Origin: Cydia pomonella
Lineage: Eukaryota > Arthropoda > Insecta > Lepidoptera > Tortricidae
DNA: 64,000 bases
Assembly (NCBI RefSeq): GCF_033807575.1
Contig: NC_084711.1
Coordinates: 10,850,001 to 10,914,000 of the forward strand
Reading direction: 5' to 3'
Positions 11,852-24,500 of this stretch are shown here, one piece after another. The notes beneath the pieces were generated by a model that worked only from the letters and a program-made list of their open reading frames with translations, was not told the origin of the DNA and ran no database searches. The stretch's first letter is position 1. Each line of letters begins with the position of its first letter. A program made the translations under genes and the position numbers.

Positions 11852-13771
11852 GGGAGATGTACTAGAAACCTTAATTTTGAACATGTGAGTGCCTCAGATA
11901 TATTAAAGGCGTTTAAATCAATTAATGTAAAAAAAACTAGTGACCTTTGGGGAGTCTCCGTTCATACTGTCAAATCCTTAATAGAAGTTGTAGCGCCTGA
12001 CCTGGTAGTTATATTTAATAACAGTGTTGACTGCGGTGAGTTTCCTGATCTAATGAAACATAGTAAAGTCACTCCTTTATTTAAATCAGGTAGCACATCC
12101 GACCCCACTAACTTTAGACCGATATCAGTGTTACCAACATTCAGCAAAATTTTTGAAAAAATAGTTTTGAGTCAGTTATTGAAACATTTTAACATTAATA
12201 ATCTAATGCACAACAAACAATTTGGTTTTACACGGGGTCGCTCAACAACCGACGCTGGTGTTGAGCTAATTAAACAGATCTTCGATGCCTGGGAGGAGTC
12301 ACAGGATGCTTTAGGTATCTTCTGTGACTTATCTAAGGCCTTCGATTGCGTCTGTCATGAAACATTGATCAGGAAACTGCACTATTATGGAGTAAGAGGC
12401 TCGGCACTGAATTTAATAAAGTCTTACTTACACGGTAGAATACAAAGGGTTGATGTGAGTGGACAGCGATCACCGGGGTCATTGGTCTCTATGGGTGTAC
12501 CGCAGGGATCAATATTGGGGCCGTTCCTGTTCCTTATCTACATTAATGACCTGCCTTACCTTGTAAAGACCCACCATGACATAGTATTGTTTGCAGACGA
12601 TACCTCACTTATTTTCAAAGTCAAACGACAGCAACAAGCTTGCAGTGATGTAAACAATGCTATTTCTAAAGTAGTAAATTGGTTTAATGTTAATAATTTA
12701 TTGTTAAATGAGAAAAAGACTAAGTGCATTAAGTTTGTTACAAGTCACATAAGGAATGAGCAAACAGGTGTCATTGTCAAGGATGAGGAATTGGAACTAG
12801 TAGATAGCACAGTTTTTCTTGGTATAACTTTAGATTCTAAACTACAATGGGGTCCCCATATTGCTAATCTCTCGAATAGACTGAGTTCTGCAGCTTTTGC
12901 AGTGAGCAAGATCCGTCAGTTAACAGACGTGAAAACAGCTCGATTAGTTTACTTTAGTTACTTTCATAGCATTATGTCATATGGTATTTTACTATGGGGT
13001 AGTGCTTCAGAGATAAATACCATTTTTGTTCTGCAGAAGAGGGCTATTCGTGCAATATATAAAATGTACCATAGAGACACACTTAGAGATAAGTTTAAGG
13101 ACATTAACATAATGACAGTGCACTGTCAATATATTTATGAGAATATTCTGTATGTACATAAAAACATTGCCAGTTTTAAGAAAAACTGTGAAATACATAA
13201 TATTAATACTAGAAATAAGCATAAGCTCGCAGTGCCCTTCACTAGGCTCCATAAAATTAAGAAATCATTCATGGGTAATTGTGTAAGATTTTACAATAAA
13301 CTTCCTAATATTATAACTGAATTGTCTGTTAGTAAATTTAAAAATTATGTAAAACGTAAGCTTATCTCTAAAGCCTATTATAGCACACAAGACTACATGA
13401 ATGATGAAACACCGTGGGATTAAGTGTGATTGTAAAGAATGAATTATTTATTGTTATGTTATTAATGATGTAATTGATAATTCAATGTATATATATATAC
13501 CGTATTTTTTGACATTTAGATTTTATTCTAGAAAGGTTCTAGACTAGTATTTTTATACAATTTTGATGATTGACGATCTTTTTGTGAAATTCTCATTATT
13601 AAGTTTACCATATCTATAATAGTTCAATGTTTTTTTTAGAACAATAATAACTGCATCAATAAATTGCTCTGATATTTAGATTAAGATGATATTTGTAAAA
13701 TTTGACGATTTAAAAGTGCTTGTTGCTAGGCCTATTTGAATAAAGAATATTTTGACTTTGACTTTGACTTT
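11852..13771 (+). mobile_element. 5'-truncated LINE (Jockey/CR1-like) with TTTGAC-repeat 3' end
   Basis: The body is the reverse transcriptase ORF at 11885-13423, followed by a 350-bp AT-rich 3' UTR. That ends in AATAAAG and a short (TTTGAC)n run at about 13748-13771, a 3' terminus I know from many lepidopteran LINEs. No endonuclease domain is present, so the copy is 5'-truncated. A decayed relative lies on the minus strand at 38046-38770. Confidence 0.8.
11885..13423 (+). CDS. LINE ORF2 fragment: reverse transcriptase
   Basis: The frame stays open for 512 codons; no ATG start is implied because the true N-terminus is missing. Reverse transcriptase landmarks appear in order: FRPISVLPTFSKIFEKIV, then QFGFTRGRSTTDA, then DLSKAFDCV with its catalytic Asp, then GVPQGSILGPFLFLIYINDL, and the catalytic FADD box at about residue 236. 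A thumb/C-terminal region follows (LQKRAIRAIYKM), with a basic tail. The enzyme would copy its own RNA at the target site. The RT part has no stop or frameshift, so this copy is fairly young, but without the endonuclease it cannot move by itself. The clade assignment within Jockey-type LINEs is from general resemblance. Confidence 0.85.
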   Translation: MSASDILKAFKSINVKKTSDLWGVSVHTVKSLIEVVAPDLVVIFNNSVDCGEFPDLMKHSKVTPLFKSGSTSDPTNFRPISVLPTFSKIFEKIVLSQLLKHFNINNLMHNKQFGFTRGRSTTDAGVELIKQIFDAWEESQDALGIFCDLSKAFDCVCHETLIRKLHYYGVRGSALNLIKSYLHGRIQRVDVSGQRSPGSLVSMGVPQGSILGPFLFLIYINDLPYLVKTHHDIVLFADDTSLIFKVKRQQQACSDVNNAISKVVNWFNVNNLLLNEKKTKCIKFVTSHIRNEQTGVIVKDEELELVDSTVFLGITLDSKLQWGPHIANLSNRLSSAAFAVSKIRQLTDVKTARLVYFSYFHSIMSYGILLWGSASEINTIFVLQKRAIRAIYKMYHRDTLRDKFKDINIMTVHCQYIYENILYVHKNIASFKKNCEIHNINTRNKHKLAVPFTRLHKIKKSFMGNCVRFYNKLPNIITELSVSKFKNYVKRKLISKAYYSTQDYMNDETPWD

Positions 13772-13848
13772 GGAGCATTCCAGAGCTAAAATTAATCAAT
13801 ATTTTATTTTTATCTTATAAGGCCTTTACGAGCTTATACACTTGCCTT

Positions 13849-14140
13849 AGGGCCAGTTTACATATTAATTACTGTTCAGTACGAGATCATACATTTGCTA
13901 CTAAACGTAAGTACTATCTCGGACGATTGATGTTCAAAATGACGTTGACATGTCACAGTTTTCAATTGTTTGGTTGAATTAAATGTAATGCCCGTATTAC
14001 AACAATGATATATGCAACATTTAATTACTTTAAAAAAAATTTTTTTTTTTTTTGGATATTAACTATGACATTTAGTTTCCTTAGACGTACTTACCCATAC
14101 CCGGAGTTAACGGAATTAAATAAAAATACGGTGTATAAAG
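13849..14140. repeat. ~300-bp interspersed repeat, copy 1
   Basis: It runs from AGGGCCAGTTTACATATTAA to ACGGTGTATAAAG. A second copy in the same orientation lies at 42952-43262, sharing ACGATTGATGTTC, GTCACAGTTTTCAATT and GTTAACGGAATT in order. A short inverted piece of its end also appears near 11800-11850. Confidence 0.65.
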
Positions 14141-14360
14141 ACTGATTTCATTTCTTCGACAAAGTCGCCAAGTACCGCGAAAGTCACTAATAAAATATAT
14201 GCACGTAATCCAACCAAACACAAACAATTTTATCGTTTATTTTATGAACCCTTCAACCGCAGATAAGATTAATGCTGATGGATCTCTGATCTCTCCTTTC
14301 CCTGGAAGCATTATATACCTACCTACATAATATATATTAACGGTATAGACTAATAGACGT

Positions 14361-14910
14361 AGAGAAATAAGTACCTAAGTATAGGGTGCTCACTCCATAC
14401 ATCAGTTTCCATACCAAAACGCTTATTATTTTCGTAGTCGACATCTAGCGTCCATTAGCAGATTTATCAGTATTGCTACTGGACAATAGATGTCGCGACG
14501 AACGAGAAGTCTAACGCTCAGTAATTTTCATCTAATATTATAACCGGATTAACCGGAACTCTATTTTCAACTCCTGCTTGTAATATATGACCGAAACCGG
14601 CAAAACGTCGCACATTGTCGCTTGCCATAAGGATGCCTTGACACTTTGACAGGTTACTCGTATAAAGATATAAATCTCGTCCTTATGTCAATCGACAATG
14701 TGGGACGTTTTTCCGGTTTCGGTCACATATTAGTTGTAAATTGTTGAGCAACACACTTTTCGTCAGTTGCAACACTTGTGACATCTAGTGTCAAGTAACG
14801 GTACTGATAAATCCGCTACTTGACGCTAGATGTTGACTACGAAAATAATAAGCATTTTGGTATGAAAACTGATGTATGGAGTTGAGTACTCAGTGCTTAC
14901 TTATTTCTCT
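14361..14910. repeat. 550-bp foldback element containing a nested foldback
   Basis: The outer arms include CTCCATACATCAGTTTCCAT and TTATTATTTTCGTAGTC at the left, with inverted matches at the right (GACTACGAAAATAATAA, then CTGATGTATGGAG). In the middle, 14583-14731 is a second foldback (CCGAAACCGGCAAAACGTC against the inverse of GACGTTTTTCCGGTTTCGG). That inner element has a relative at 27424-27558. Confidence 0.75.
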
Positions 14911-15089
14911 ATGGTATAGATAATCAGCAGCAGAAGTCGCTATATGGCGAGGTGTTAAAATGGTCTGAACACATTGTTCAGAGAATATTAACGTGCCTAA
15001 CGTGGTGTTATTTGGAAATCCTGACCCGTTAAGTTACTTGGGACCGTCCATAATTAGTTATGTATCTAGAATATGTATATCATATGCTA

Positions 15090-15425
15090 GGCTAGCAGTA
15101 AGAGCGTGCGTCTTTCAATAATTTCAACGCGGAGGTCGCGGGTTCAAACACCGGCTCGTACTAAAAAGTTTTTCGGAACTTGTATTAACGATATAATTAT
15201 CATTTGATATTTACCAATCGCTTTTCGGTGAAGGAAAACATCGTGAGAAAACCGTACCACTTAATCCCAATAAGGCTCAATAATAACCCAGAGGGGGTTG
15301 GAACTTGAAAGGTCAGATGGCAGTCGCTTTCGTAAAAAGTTTTAGTGCCTACACCAAGTCTTGGGATTAGTTGCCAAGTGGACCCATAAGCCGTGGCAAT
15401 AAGCCGGCACAAATGCTAGGAGGAA
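15090..15425 (+). mobile_element. tRNA-derived SINE, second family
   Basis: The head holds an A-box-like GCAGTAAGAGCG and a B box in GGTCGCGGGTTCAAACACC. The body carries TTTTTCGGAACTTGTATTAA, TCGCTTTTCGGTGAAGGAAA and GGTCAGATGGCAGTCGCTTT, then CTTGGGATTAGTTGCCAAG. I recognise these as a widespread lepidopteran SINE. The tail reaches about 15425. Confidence 0.8.
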
Positions 15426-15982
15426 AAATATCTGGTAAATTTTAAGCTTTAAAAATTATATTATACATGCTCTATAATCATTAAAAGGACATTTTTATGG
15501 GTTAACCATAGGTATTAAACAATAGTTGCCTCTCCTGTGGACATTAGTTAGGTAACAAGTTGTCTGCTTATAAGGTATGATTTTATGACATAGGTCAATA
15601 CAAAAGGAGTAGACCTTTATTCGGGTATAATCAGAAAATAAAGCTTTATAGTCCTTGACAGTGGGTATTTCTACAGGAAAGAGATAGATTTTAAGTACAA
15701 ATAACATAAGATTTTTTTTATAAGCTTTTATTTAACTTAACTATGTTCCTACGTAATTATGAAAGTTGGCTTTAAAAGTTGCAAACCACTTCTTGAGCAC
15801 TTATTACCTATTACTTTCCGATTGAGCTAAATTTTGGCATATTTATGAACAATCGACGACAATGTAATATTATTATTATGACATCGAGCTGATCTGATGA
15901 TGGGGCCCGGATGGCCCTATGGCAGAGTTCCTATGAACTCTGTAATAAATTGATACAATCTCATCGAGTTAAGATTTGTTAT
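15426..15982. other. No gene seen
   Basis: AT-rich sequence in which I see no credible frame or element. Confidence 0.3.
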
Positions 15983-16103
15983 ATAATCCGTGACGTGCTA
16001 AAAGGAGATATTTGGGATCGATAGTGTAAGATGTTAATGTGGCCTCGGATTCTTAGATATCGATTTTCACCCAAATATCTCCTTTTAGCACGTCACGGAT
16101 TAT
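15983..16103. repeat. 121-bp foldback with perfect 34-bp arms
   Basis: The arm beginning ATAATCCGTGACGTGCTAAA at 15983-16016 is matched perfectly by its inverse at 16070-16103. The loop contains CCTCGGATTCTTAGATATCG, a phrase that belongs to the neighbouring tandem repeat. Confidence 0.85.
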
Positions 16104-16334
16104 CCAATCATTCTTTTACAGATGTTACTGACTTATCAAATAAGTACCCTACGTACATTTTTTTTTCGGAGTGGTTGTGGCATTTCCCTATTTATAAGAT
16201 GTAAAAAACTACCGCGAAACATGAAAATAGAAATTTCGTCACCTGCATCTCTATCCCTCGAATATGCAAGAGTGATAGAGGGGCAGATAATTCCAATGCC
16301 GTTTATTCCAATTTTAGCTTCAGATAATAAAGGA

Positions 16335-16810
16335 CTCCTCGGATTCTTAGATATCGATTTTCACCTTGATCATAGCAAAATATGCAGAAATTAAAGATGG
16401 CGGCCGTTTATTCAAAACTTGACGTAAGATTTATAATAAATCACCTCTCGGATCCTCAGATATCGATTTTATTTCATATGTATTTATTGTTTACATGTAC
16501 ATAGGTATAATTGCGGATGGAATAGCTTAAGGTTTGAATCGTACATGTTACCTCTGTATAGAGGTGTTACAATATATTTTCATCTTGATCAGAGCAAAAA
16601 TGCTGAAATTCAAGATGACAGGCGTTTAGTCAAATTTAACCTCTGATTCCTAATGAAGGGCCTCTGAGATCCTCAAATATCGATTTATCATTTTGATTAG
16701 TGCAGAAATGCAGAAATTAAAGATAGGTAGCGGCCGTTTATTCCAATTTAACCTCTGACTCCTAATAAAGGGCCTCATCTCAGATCCTCAGATATCGATT
16801 TTCATCTCGA
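16335..16810. repeat. Degenerate tandem array, ~105-bp units
   Basis: About four to five units each carry a phrase close to GATCCTCAGATATCGATTTT, then CTTGATCAGAGCAAAAATGC, AAATTAAAGATGGCGGCCG and TTAACCTCTGACTCCTAAT. Starts are visible near 16338, 16447, 16670 and 16785. A stray phrase is also at 24389 inside the hAT-type element. Confidence 0.65.
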
Positions 16811-16883
16811 TCAGAGCAGATACATTTGGATGGATGATAGAGTCACAAAATCATTCATTTCTGAATGTTTCATTATGTTTTTA

Positions 16884-17032
16884 AAGTCAAATCAAGATAA
16901 GTTGGCAGTGATAGCCCAGATGGTGCAAAGTGTTAAGTAAATGTAAAAATTTCATAGAAGTTTGACGTTTAACATTACACGTGCCCCGTCTGGGCTATCA
17001 AAATCACTGCTAACTTAGCTTGGACTGACTCT
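16884..17032. repeat. 149-bp foldback (MITE)
   Basis: AAGTTGGCAGTGATAGCCCAG at the left end pairs, with gaps, with CTGGGCTATCAAAATCACTG and GCTAACTTAGCTTGG at the right. A related half is at 45181-45320. Confidence 0.65.
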
Positions 17033-18114
17033 AATTTCGTTTTATTTGTAGTTTAAATAGTTAGGGTCTCTAAAAAAATATTACCATATTCCATTTCTGA
17101 ACGCACCCATAAAGTTCGAGAACCAACAATGACAATCCTTTGTGACAGTGATACTTTTTTATTGTTATTATTATTTTTATTAAAAAATCTAAATACGTGA
17201 TAATCCGAATGGATAAATGTTATCGATTTAAAATCCTTATTTTAATACGTAATTCAATTTGAGGGGACTCGAGTCTACGGCACCAGCGGGACGAATCAAA
17301 TGTTGATAGGTAGGAACCATTAGGAACAATTTGTATGGGAAAAGAATACCGTTGTTTTTACTATTTTTCTCGCAATTTTTCCATATTATCTCACCGTCTA
17401 AACCTTCTCTGGACTTCCACAAATATTTTACCACCAATATTAGCCAAATCGGTCTAGTCTTTCGGCCGTTATGCGATCACATACATTCTGGCGATTAATT
17501 TTTTTATTTATATAGATAGATATTCACGATTGACCTTGCCTTATATTACGATAGCTGAATATTGCGCGTTCGGCCCTGTATCTCAAACGGTTAATCGTAT
17601 GAAAAACTATTTGACGCATAACTTATACTCTTCAATTCCTACTTATATAGATGTAAACAACATTGGAGTTATGGAAACTATGATATCCGCAAAAAAAAAG
17701 GTTTTTTTTTAAACTTTAACCTTGAATAACTTCCGACGCGCACACGACCTATCTTTAGATTTTTAAGAAAACCTTTAGAACGCCACAATGAAGGTTTATA
17801 CGAGTTTCCAGCTTTCTAACTCTCATTCCGAGATTGATATCTTTCTTGGGCGTAAGATGACTGGACAACTTCAAGATCTCCGTTCCACAGAAAGGATAGA
17901 TCTCTATCTAAAAAGAAAAACGCTTAGAAGGAATGAAGCAGTGACTTCCACTAGCAAAAGGAAGAGCAGCAGATCCTCTTCCTGCGAAGTAGTGCCTGAC
18001 AGCGGTTTCCGTGGGGGAAGCAGAGCCCGGATAAAGAGGAGGTTTTTTAGTCAGTATTGAACATCTGAGTCCGATATACCGCGCATAATCAGATTTTTTT
18101 TTGATTCAAACACC

Positions 18115-18288
18115 GGGATACAAGTGCAGAAAAAAGGAAATCGACACGAGTTGCGAATTACCTATTCGCACGCGTATCGTACAACGTTTTACAGTACATA
18201 TGGCTCTTTAAAGTTTCGACATATGCACGGAAAGTGCACATTCACGCACGCGTGCCGGAAAGTAGCACCATATGTACCTACTGTAAAT
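18115..18288. repeat. Third copy of the double-hairpin repeat
   Basis: It matches the units at 11256-11642, including TATTCGCACGCGTATCGTAC, ACAGTACATATGG and AGTAGCACCATATGTAC. Confidence 0.65.
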
Positions 18289-18588
18289 AGATATATTTTT
18301 CTACCTTTATAAAAAAAAACAGACACAACACACACAGCCCACGCACGCAACGTAAGCAATTATTATTTTATTACGTATAAAATAAAAACGTATAAACGTA
18401 TGAAATTTGTGTGCTTAGAAGTCATGTGGCATTCCATGCCGATTATGAGCATCAGTACTCTTGACGAAGGATGAAAAGACAGTTCTAGGATTTTCATTCA
18501 TTTTCACAATAATGATTTACAAAGTTTTATTTTGACCTTTGGTGACATTTATCCTCTTCGTCAAAGTTGTACAGTTTTACGGCAGGCT

Positions 18589-21500
18589 TTACGTAGAGCC
18601 TAAGTATAACGATTGTCCAGTTCTATCAAGTATGGGGTGAAGTATGGACTGGAGTGAGGTATCAACAGGCGCCCGGTCCAGCTCAAGTACTTGCACGTGG
18701 TTGCGCTGAGGGGCGGCACGCAGCCAGCAGCCGGGCACGTATAGAGTCACCTGCGGCCCGGTGCCCGGCCAATAGCGCCCGAGGTTGTGTCCGTTCACCC
18801 AAATGAAACCCTGAAAAATAGATTTGATAACAACCTGCCATTCGGAATAAGTTATAGCCACTTTCACAAAATATTGTCGTTAGTCATTAATCAGATCACA
18901 CGCAATCACAAACATAAACGGAATGAAATCCAATTTTACAAATGTTTTTAGATATTTATTTAGACTTTATCGCACAAATTTACAAAAAAGTGTAAAAATG
19001 GCGGACTTAACGCCTTCAGGCATTCTCTACCAGTCAATCATTGTGGGCTAACCAGAAACAGTTAGTTTGGTGCAGGATTGTAAAGAGTTGATATGAAAAT
19101 AGACACAAGTCGGGACTACTATGATACTATAGATAGATAGATAGAATACTCTTTATTGGCACACCTCAGTAAAAGATACAGCTTAAAGAAAAACAAATGA
19201 TTAGTGATAGAGGCAGACAACAGGCGATGTTATCGCTATTATACTTACACAAATATATATTTTAAATATACCTACATATTTACAAATAAATAAACATACA
19301 TGTATATAATAATTATTTACCTCCTGTGAGATATCACGCAGACATTCAGTCGCGAATGATTTTTAAAAAGTGCTTACGCGTCTTGCTTTTGAAGGTAAGC
19401 TTGCTCTGAGCTTGTTTGATAGGCAGAGGGAGAGCATTCCACAGACGAATTGCTTGGCAGGTGAATGAGTTTTGTGTTGTTTGATATATTATACTTTAAT
19501 ATACACGGTGTAACATGAGGAAACCAAAAGATTTTAACAGTGTATCCCTGATCACATTTAGAGACTAAAATGTCATATAAACTTTTTGCCAGTTTTACCA
19601 TTAACTTTTTATATACAGGTACAAATACATTCAAAAAATTGGAAAAAACAAACAAATTTATTTTTTATTTTTGGCGAAATTTACTTAAATTCATATAATT
19701 TTTTTTCCTTCTTTTGGCCTCAGAAGTGCGTGGTTAAAATATTTCGGTTTCCTCATGCTACACTATACTTATAAGTTCATTTTTTTTTTCTAATTAAAAA
19801 GCGCCCTAGATTTTATTCACCTAAACAATCTTGTTTCACAATTACAAACCTAGACGTTAGCGGACGGTCGCTCAATTACTTGTGTTGTGTGAATAACTTA
19901 ACAATAATGCTTGACCTATTAGCATTTGTTGCTGGTAAAAATGACTAGTATGATTAAAATTAACCAGGTTTATCTCAAGGTTACTTCTGTTAGGTAAACA
20001 CTTTAAGGAAATATTTACGATTTAGGTACAAAAACTTCTTATGATACCAAATAATTTTTAAGAAAAAAAAAAAGTGACTTTGAGGCAGACCGGTGAAAGA
20101 AAGATTATCGTTGATTTTGGATTTCATACAATGAAATTAAAAAGACAGTATCCTACGCCTAATTATGTAGAAAAGGAGATAAAAGGAGGTTTGTCACTGC
20201 ACCCACCTTGACATATTTCAGATTTGCTGGTTGACTGGTAAAATACCCGCATAGGGTATTTTACAATGGACAATGTATTAATTTTTTCTCTAGTTAGGTT
20301 CTATGGCCGTTGCGATGGTTTTGTGGGAATTATTCTTTGCTTCTTAATATAAAACTGTTGAAGTATTGATATATCAGACATTCAAATAAAAATTAAAAAC
20401 TAAAAGAAGATGGTGTTTAATTAAGTCATACTTAACAGTGGTAGCAGTCCGTGGTTTAACGTAGGTGCGACGTAGTTCGGAAGAAGTTTTCAGTACAAAC
20501 CTCGTATTACCTCCTTTTGTACATAATTAGGCGTAGGACGCTGTCTTTTTAATTTCATTGTATGAAATCCATAATCAACAATAATCTTTCTTTCACCGGT
20601 CTCCCTCAATGAAGTCGGTTTTTTTTCTTAAAATTATTTGATGTCGAAAGCGATTATTTCGAAAAATATTCACATAGGTAACCAACACACTTTTGTAGCA
20701 GTCTTTTTATGGTTTTAATTCTGAATTTCATTAATATAGTATGTCGGTACGTATACTTACATAGTTTCCGAGAACGACAGCTGTAAATTGACCTACGGAT
20801 ATTTTATGAGTTAGTTATCACGAAACTATTAGTTATGATTTCGCCATTTAAGTTAAGGTACTTTATAAAATATTAAAGAACGGTGGCTTAAAATATTTAT
20901 TACCTTTCCCCATGAAGTAGTATCGAAAAATGTATCTTGAGGTTGTTCGTTTTCTGGAACTTTGAAGTAACCGTCAAACAGCATTGGTACTTCAAACCCT
21001 TGTTCGTCTTCAGTGTTAGCCGTCGCTAATCCGTCCAGGTTTTCAAGGGGAAATCCAGTTACAGACCAATTACCGTTGAGCACCTTTCTGCCCAAAGTGA
21101 CTTCACTGAGGATACCCTGTTAATTAAACATAACTATTGGAATTGAACTATAAATTCATAGATAATTATTTTAGGATACATGAGCACTCATGTGTATTAT
21201 TTTCATACCAACCTTGAAGTCGTGTAATTCGCTGCCATAATTTATGCGTCCTTGGTTTTCGACGAGCAATGATAGAACTGAGTCAGATTTGGTCTCTACC
21301 GGTAAGGAATATATTTTGTCAGTCCTGCTTAGTATTCCTTTAAATGTCTGAAAAATAAAATTAACATAACTGTTAAGCACCGTAGGCATATGCAAGGTAT
21401 ATGTACAGTCAGATGCAGAGAGAGATGACCGCCCCCCTGCATAAACTTATTTTATTGTATGCAGCGGGGGTCACCTCTCTTTGCAGCTGACTACATGGTT

Positions 21501-24500
21501 TAGACATATTTGGTGAGCATTAACTCATAAAGTACCAAATACTAACACCATCAATAAAAACATGAATGCGGTCCCGAGGTTTTGTAATTTCCAAAAGAGA
21601 GCCTGGGCCCATTTCCCCTGGCGAGATCTCATAGAGCATTAGTCCGGAGCGTTGGCGCAGTTTCTCAAATGTGGGCAGGTTTGAGCCGACTATACTTGGA
21701 TACTTTTTTCCTAAGCTTGCCCGGCCTGCTGTAGATAATAGACCAAGTCGCTTTGTTAGGGTTATTTTTCCATACGCAGATTTATTTGAAGGTGTAGGAG
21801 GAGCACTGTTTGCTACTTCTGGGTTATGCTAAAATGAATGAATAAACATTATAAATATAAACCATAACATATTATTGTATTATTTTATAAAAGGTGTGTA
21901 TTTTTCATAACATACCCGTGCTAAAACGTCGCGAATAGCGAAATATTTTGGAGTAGGGTCTCCGGCCTCGCTTAAAGGGGCATCATAGTCATATGACGTA
22001 ATATCTGGCATATATGTGCCACCAGAGTTGGCACCTGCAATAAAAACGAAGATTTTTTTAAAATCTGATTTGATATTTAATTAATATATGTACCTAAGTA
22101 TAGTTATTATTTAAACAAGAATGAAAACAATTTAATTTAATAGAAACCTGCTGTAAATTCGAAGTTGGTGCCACCGAAGAAAACGTAAATATTGAAGTTG
22201 ATGGAACTGTTTAGCATGTTCTCTAGAGTGCGAACGACACTGGGCGTGGGGACGCGCTTGAATGACTCGCCCCAGTGCGTTAGCCAGCCTGGGTAGTACT
22301 CGGAGTTCATAAGAGGACCGTGCGGCATGTAGCTCCTCAATGATTTAAAATAATCTTGCATTTCTTGCTCTGTTAACACAAAAGAAGGTCAGCCAAGAAG
22401 AAGACGGTCACTTTAATGTGGTTTGATCCGGGAGTATCTATCTGTGCTTGTGTGATAGTCTTAAATGTAACATAAACGTAATAACATGGTGGATTACCGA
22501 TTTCTTGAATGGTTACCAAGGATATTTTGGAATATTATATTGCAAATGTGTATTGTCAAGTATATTCAGTACATATGGATGGATACTTACTCGGAGTTAC
22601 ACCGAAATCAATTGTGGTGAGAACTTCTGGGATAGCACCATTTGTAAAAAACGAAATGTAACTGCCATCAGTGGTGTAGAGAAGAGCTTTGTCGCCCACA
22701 TGGTGAAGCATTATGTCACGAGCTTGTGTTTTGTATTCCATGTCACTACCGTAACTGCCATATTCATTTTCCACCTGCCATGCCACATTGAAATCCAATG
22801 AATTGCGGTCATTATTTAAATTAATTAGAATGCATGTTTGTATCTGATTAAAATAATTACCTGAACTAAAATAATCGGGCCTCCGTTCCCAAATAATAGA
22901 GGTGTAAGCTGTTCAAACAACTTCTCCAACCATATTTTTGTTTCAGCGATGAAATCTGTGGAAAAACTTAACAATAACCAAATCGAATTCATAATATTCG
23001 GCACTTTTTATATTGTATTACGGTGTTATTGTGTTACTGTTTCTATTTTAATTATAGTTTTCTTAGTTGAGTTGAGTTTTGTTTTTCTTTTTTGTACAAT
23101 AAATTGTTTTTCACGTCAGCAGCTCGAATAAGGGTACTTTGCTGCTTAAAAACAATGAGCAAAATCGCATTTTGCTCACTGAGTGAGGCAAAATAACATT
23201 CAAGTGACCTTTCTATTCGAATCAGTGCCGGATTAACCATTAAGCAAAATAAGCACTTGCTTAGGGCACCACGTCTAGGGGGGCACCAAAATCGTAGGAA
23301 AAAAAACGCACAGGCTGCATCAGCATCGCAGTCGTAGTGTACTTAGTACTTGTGTACACGAAACTTTTTGGTATGTGTGTACCCATCTAATAACGAAGAG
23401 TCGTAAGAGAGTGAGGACACGTAAGCACATCTCCAACCTTACGCTGAGGCCCTCAAAGCTCATGGTCAAAAAATCTTACCGTCGGGCTTGTGGCCAACCG
23501 ATTTTCTCGACGTAGATTACCGATTTTGTGGCGAATTTTGCTCTCTTGCACACCAGATGTGTCGGCCAGCCCGAGTTTCTGCAGAGCCGCGATCCTGCGA
23601 CCTAAGTGTCAAAGTGTTATAAAGGGCCCCGCGAAGGCCGAAAACCAAAAGTAGGCCGACCAGTAGGAGAACCGTGATTACATAGGTTCGATTTCAACCA
23701 CTCTTTTGCAGTTCGGCGTCAAGTCTTATGCGACGCTAGGCCTTCTATTTTATGCAAACTGCCTCACTTTCACTTGGCCATGGATCCAAATCCAAGTCTT
23801 CTCTCGCAGCTGGGCCTTCTGCTTTGCTCACACCTCGCCGTTGGTTGTATTGTATGATAACGCGCCGCGATCGGACGCTCCGGATGTCCAGCCATTCTTA
23901 CCTCGTCATTGGTCAAATTCAAGCCTGGCTTTCTTCCAGCTCGACCTTTGGCCTATCCGTAAGCGCCGATCGAACGCTCCGCACGTTCAGCCTTATGGAA
24001 AGCTCAGCCTTTGCTTTTAAAAACACTGATTTAAAGTTTCACGATTCAGGCCAATCAAATTAGATCGAAAAATAATAATTAATTCCCAGCAAACTGGAAA
24101 TTGTTTTAATACTTTCATTTGGTCTTAAATGCGTGTAATCCGAGTTTGCTCCATCCCAAGAGGTGCATCTTTTGGGATCCTTAGGAGATATTTTTTTCAT
24201 TTGGATTGCCAAACCATAGCACTTTGTGGATCAGACACTGGTAATGCGTTTTCGGATTATTACATGATTTTACCAAAAATAAAAAATGTCTCTATAAAAA
24301 ATTTTTTTTTTACATTTTACTACGAAAACATTTTAAGGTATCTTCAATCAATCAATAAATTTTATTGCAAGAACAGTTAAATTACATTTCGGATCCTCAG
24401 ATATCAATTTTTGTCATAATTAGAACAATTTTTCCAACGGACGTATTGTTTTCGATTTACAAGCAAAAAACTGAAAAAGAGGAAACATTGATGCACACCT

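Noticed and set aside
17788..18060. 90-codon plus-strand ORF with basic Ser/Arg-rich tail
   Set aside because: It has an ATG and non-random composition, but I recognise no family, no splice context and no neighbours that explain it. The region is repeat-rich, so I do not call a gene.
23706..24063. Two overlapping ~100-codon ORFs
   Set aside because: Both lie inside the hAT-type element, overlap in different frames and have no transposase motif.
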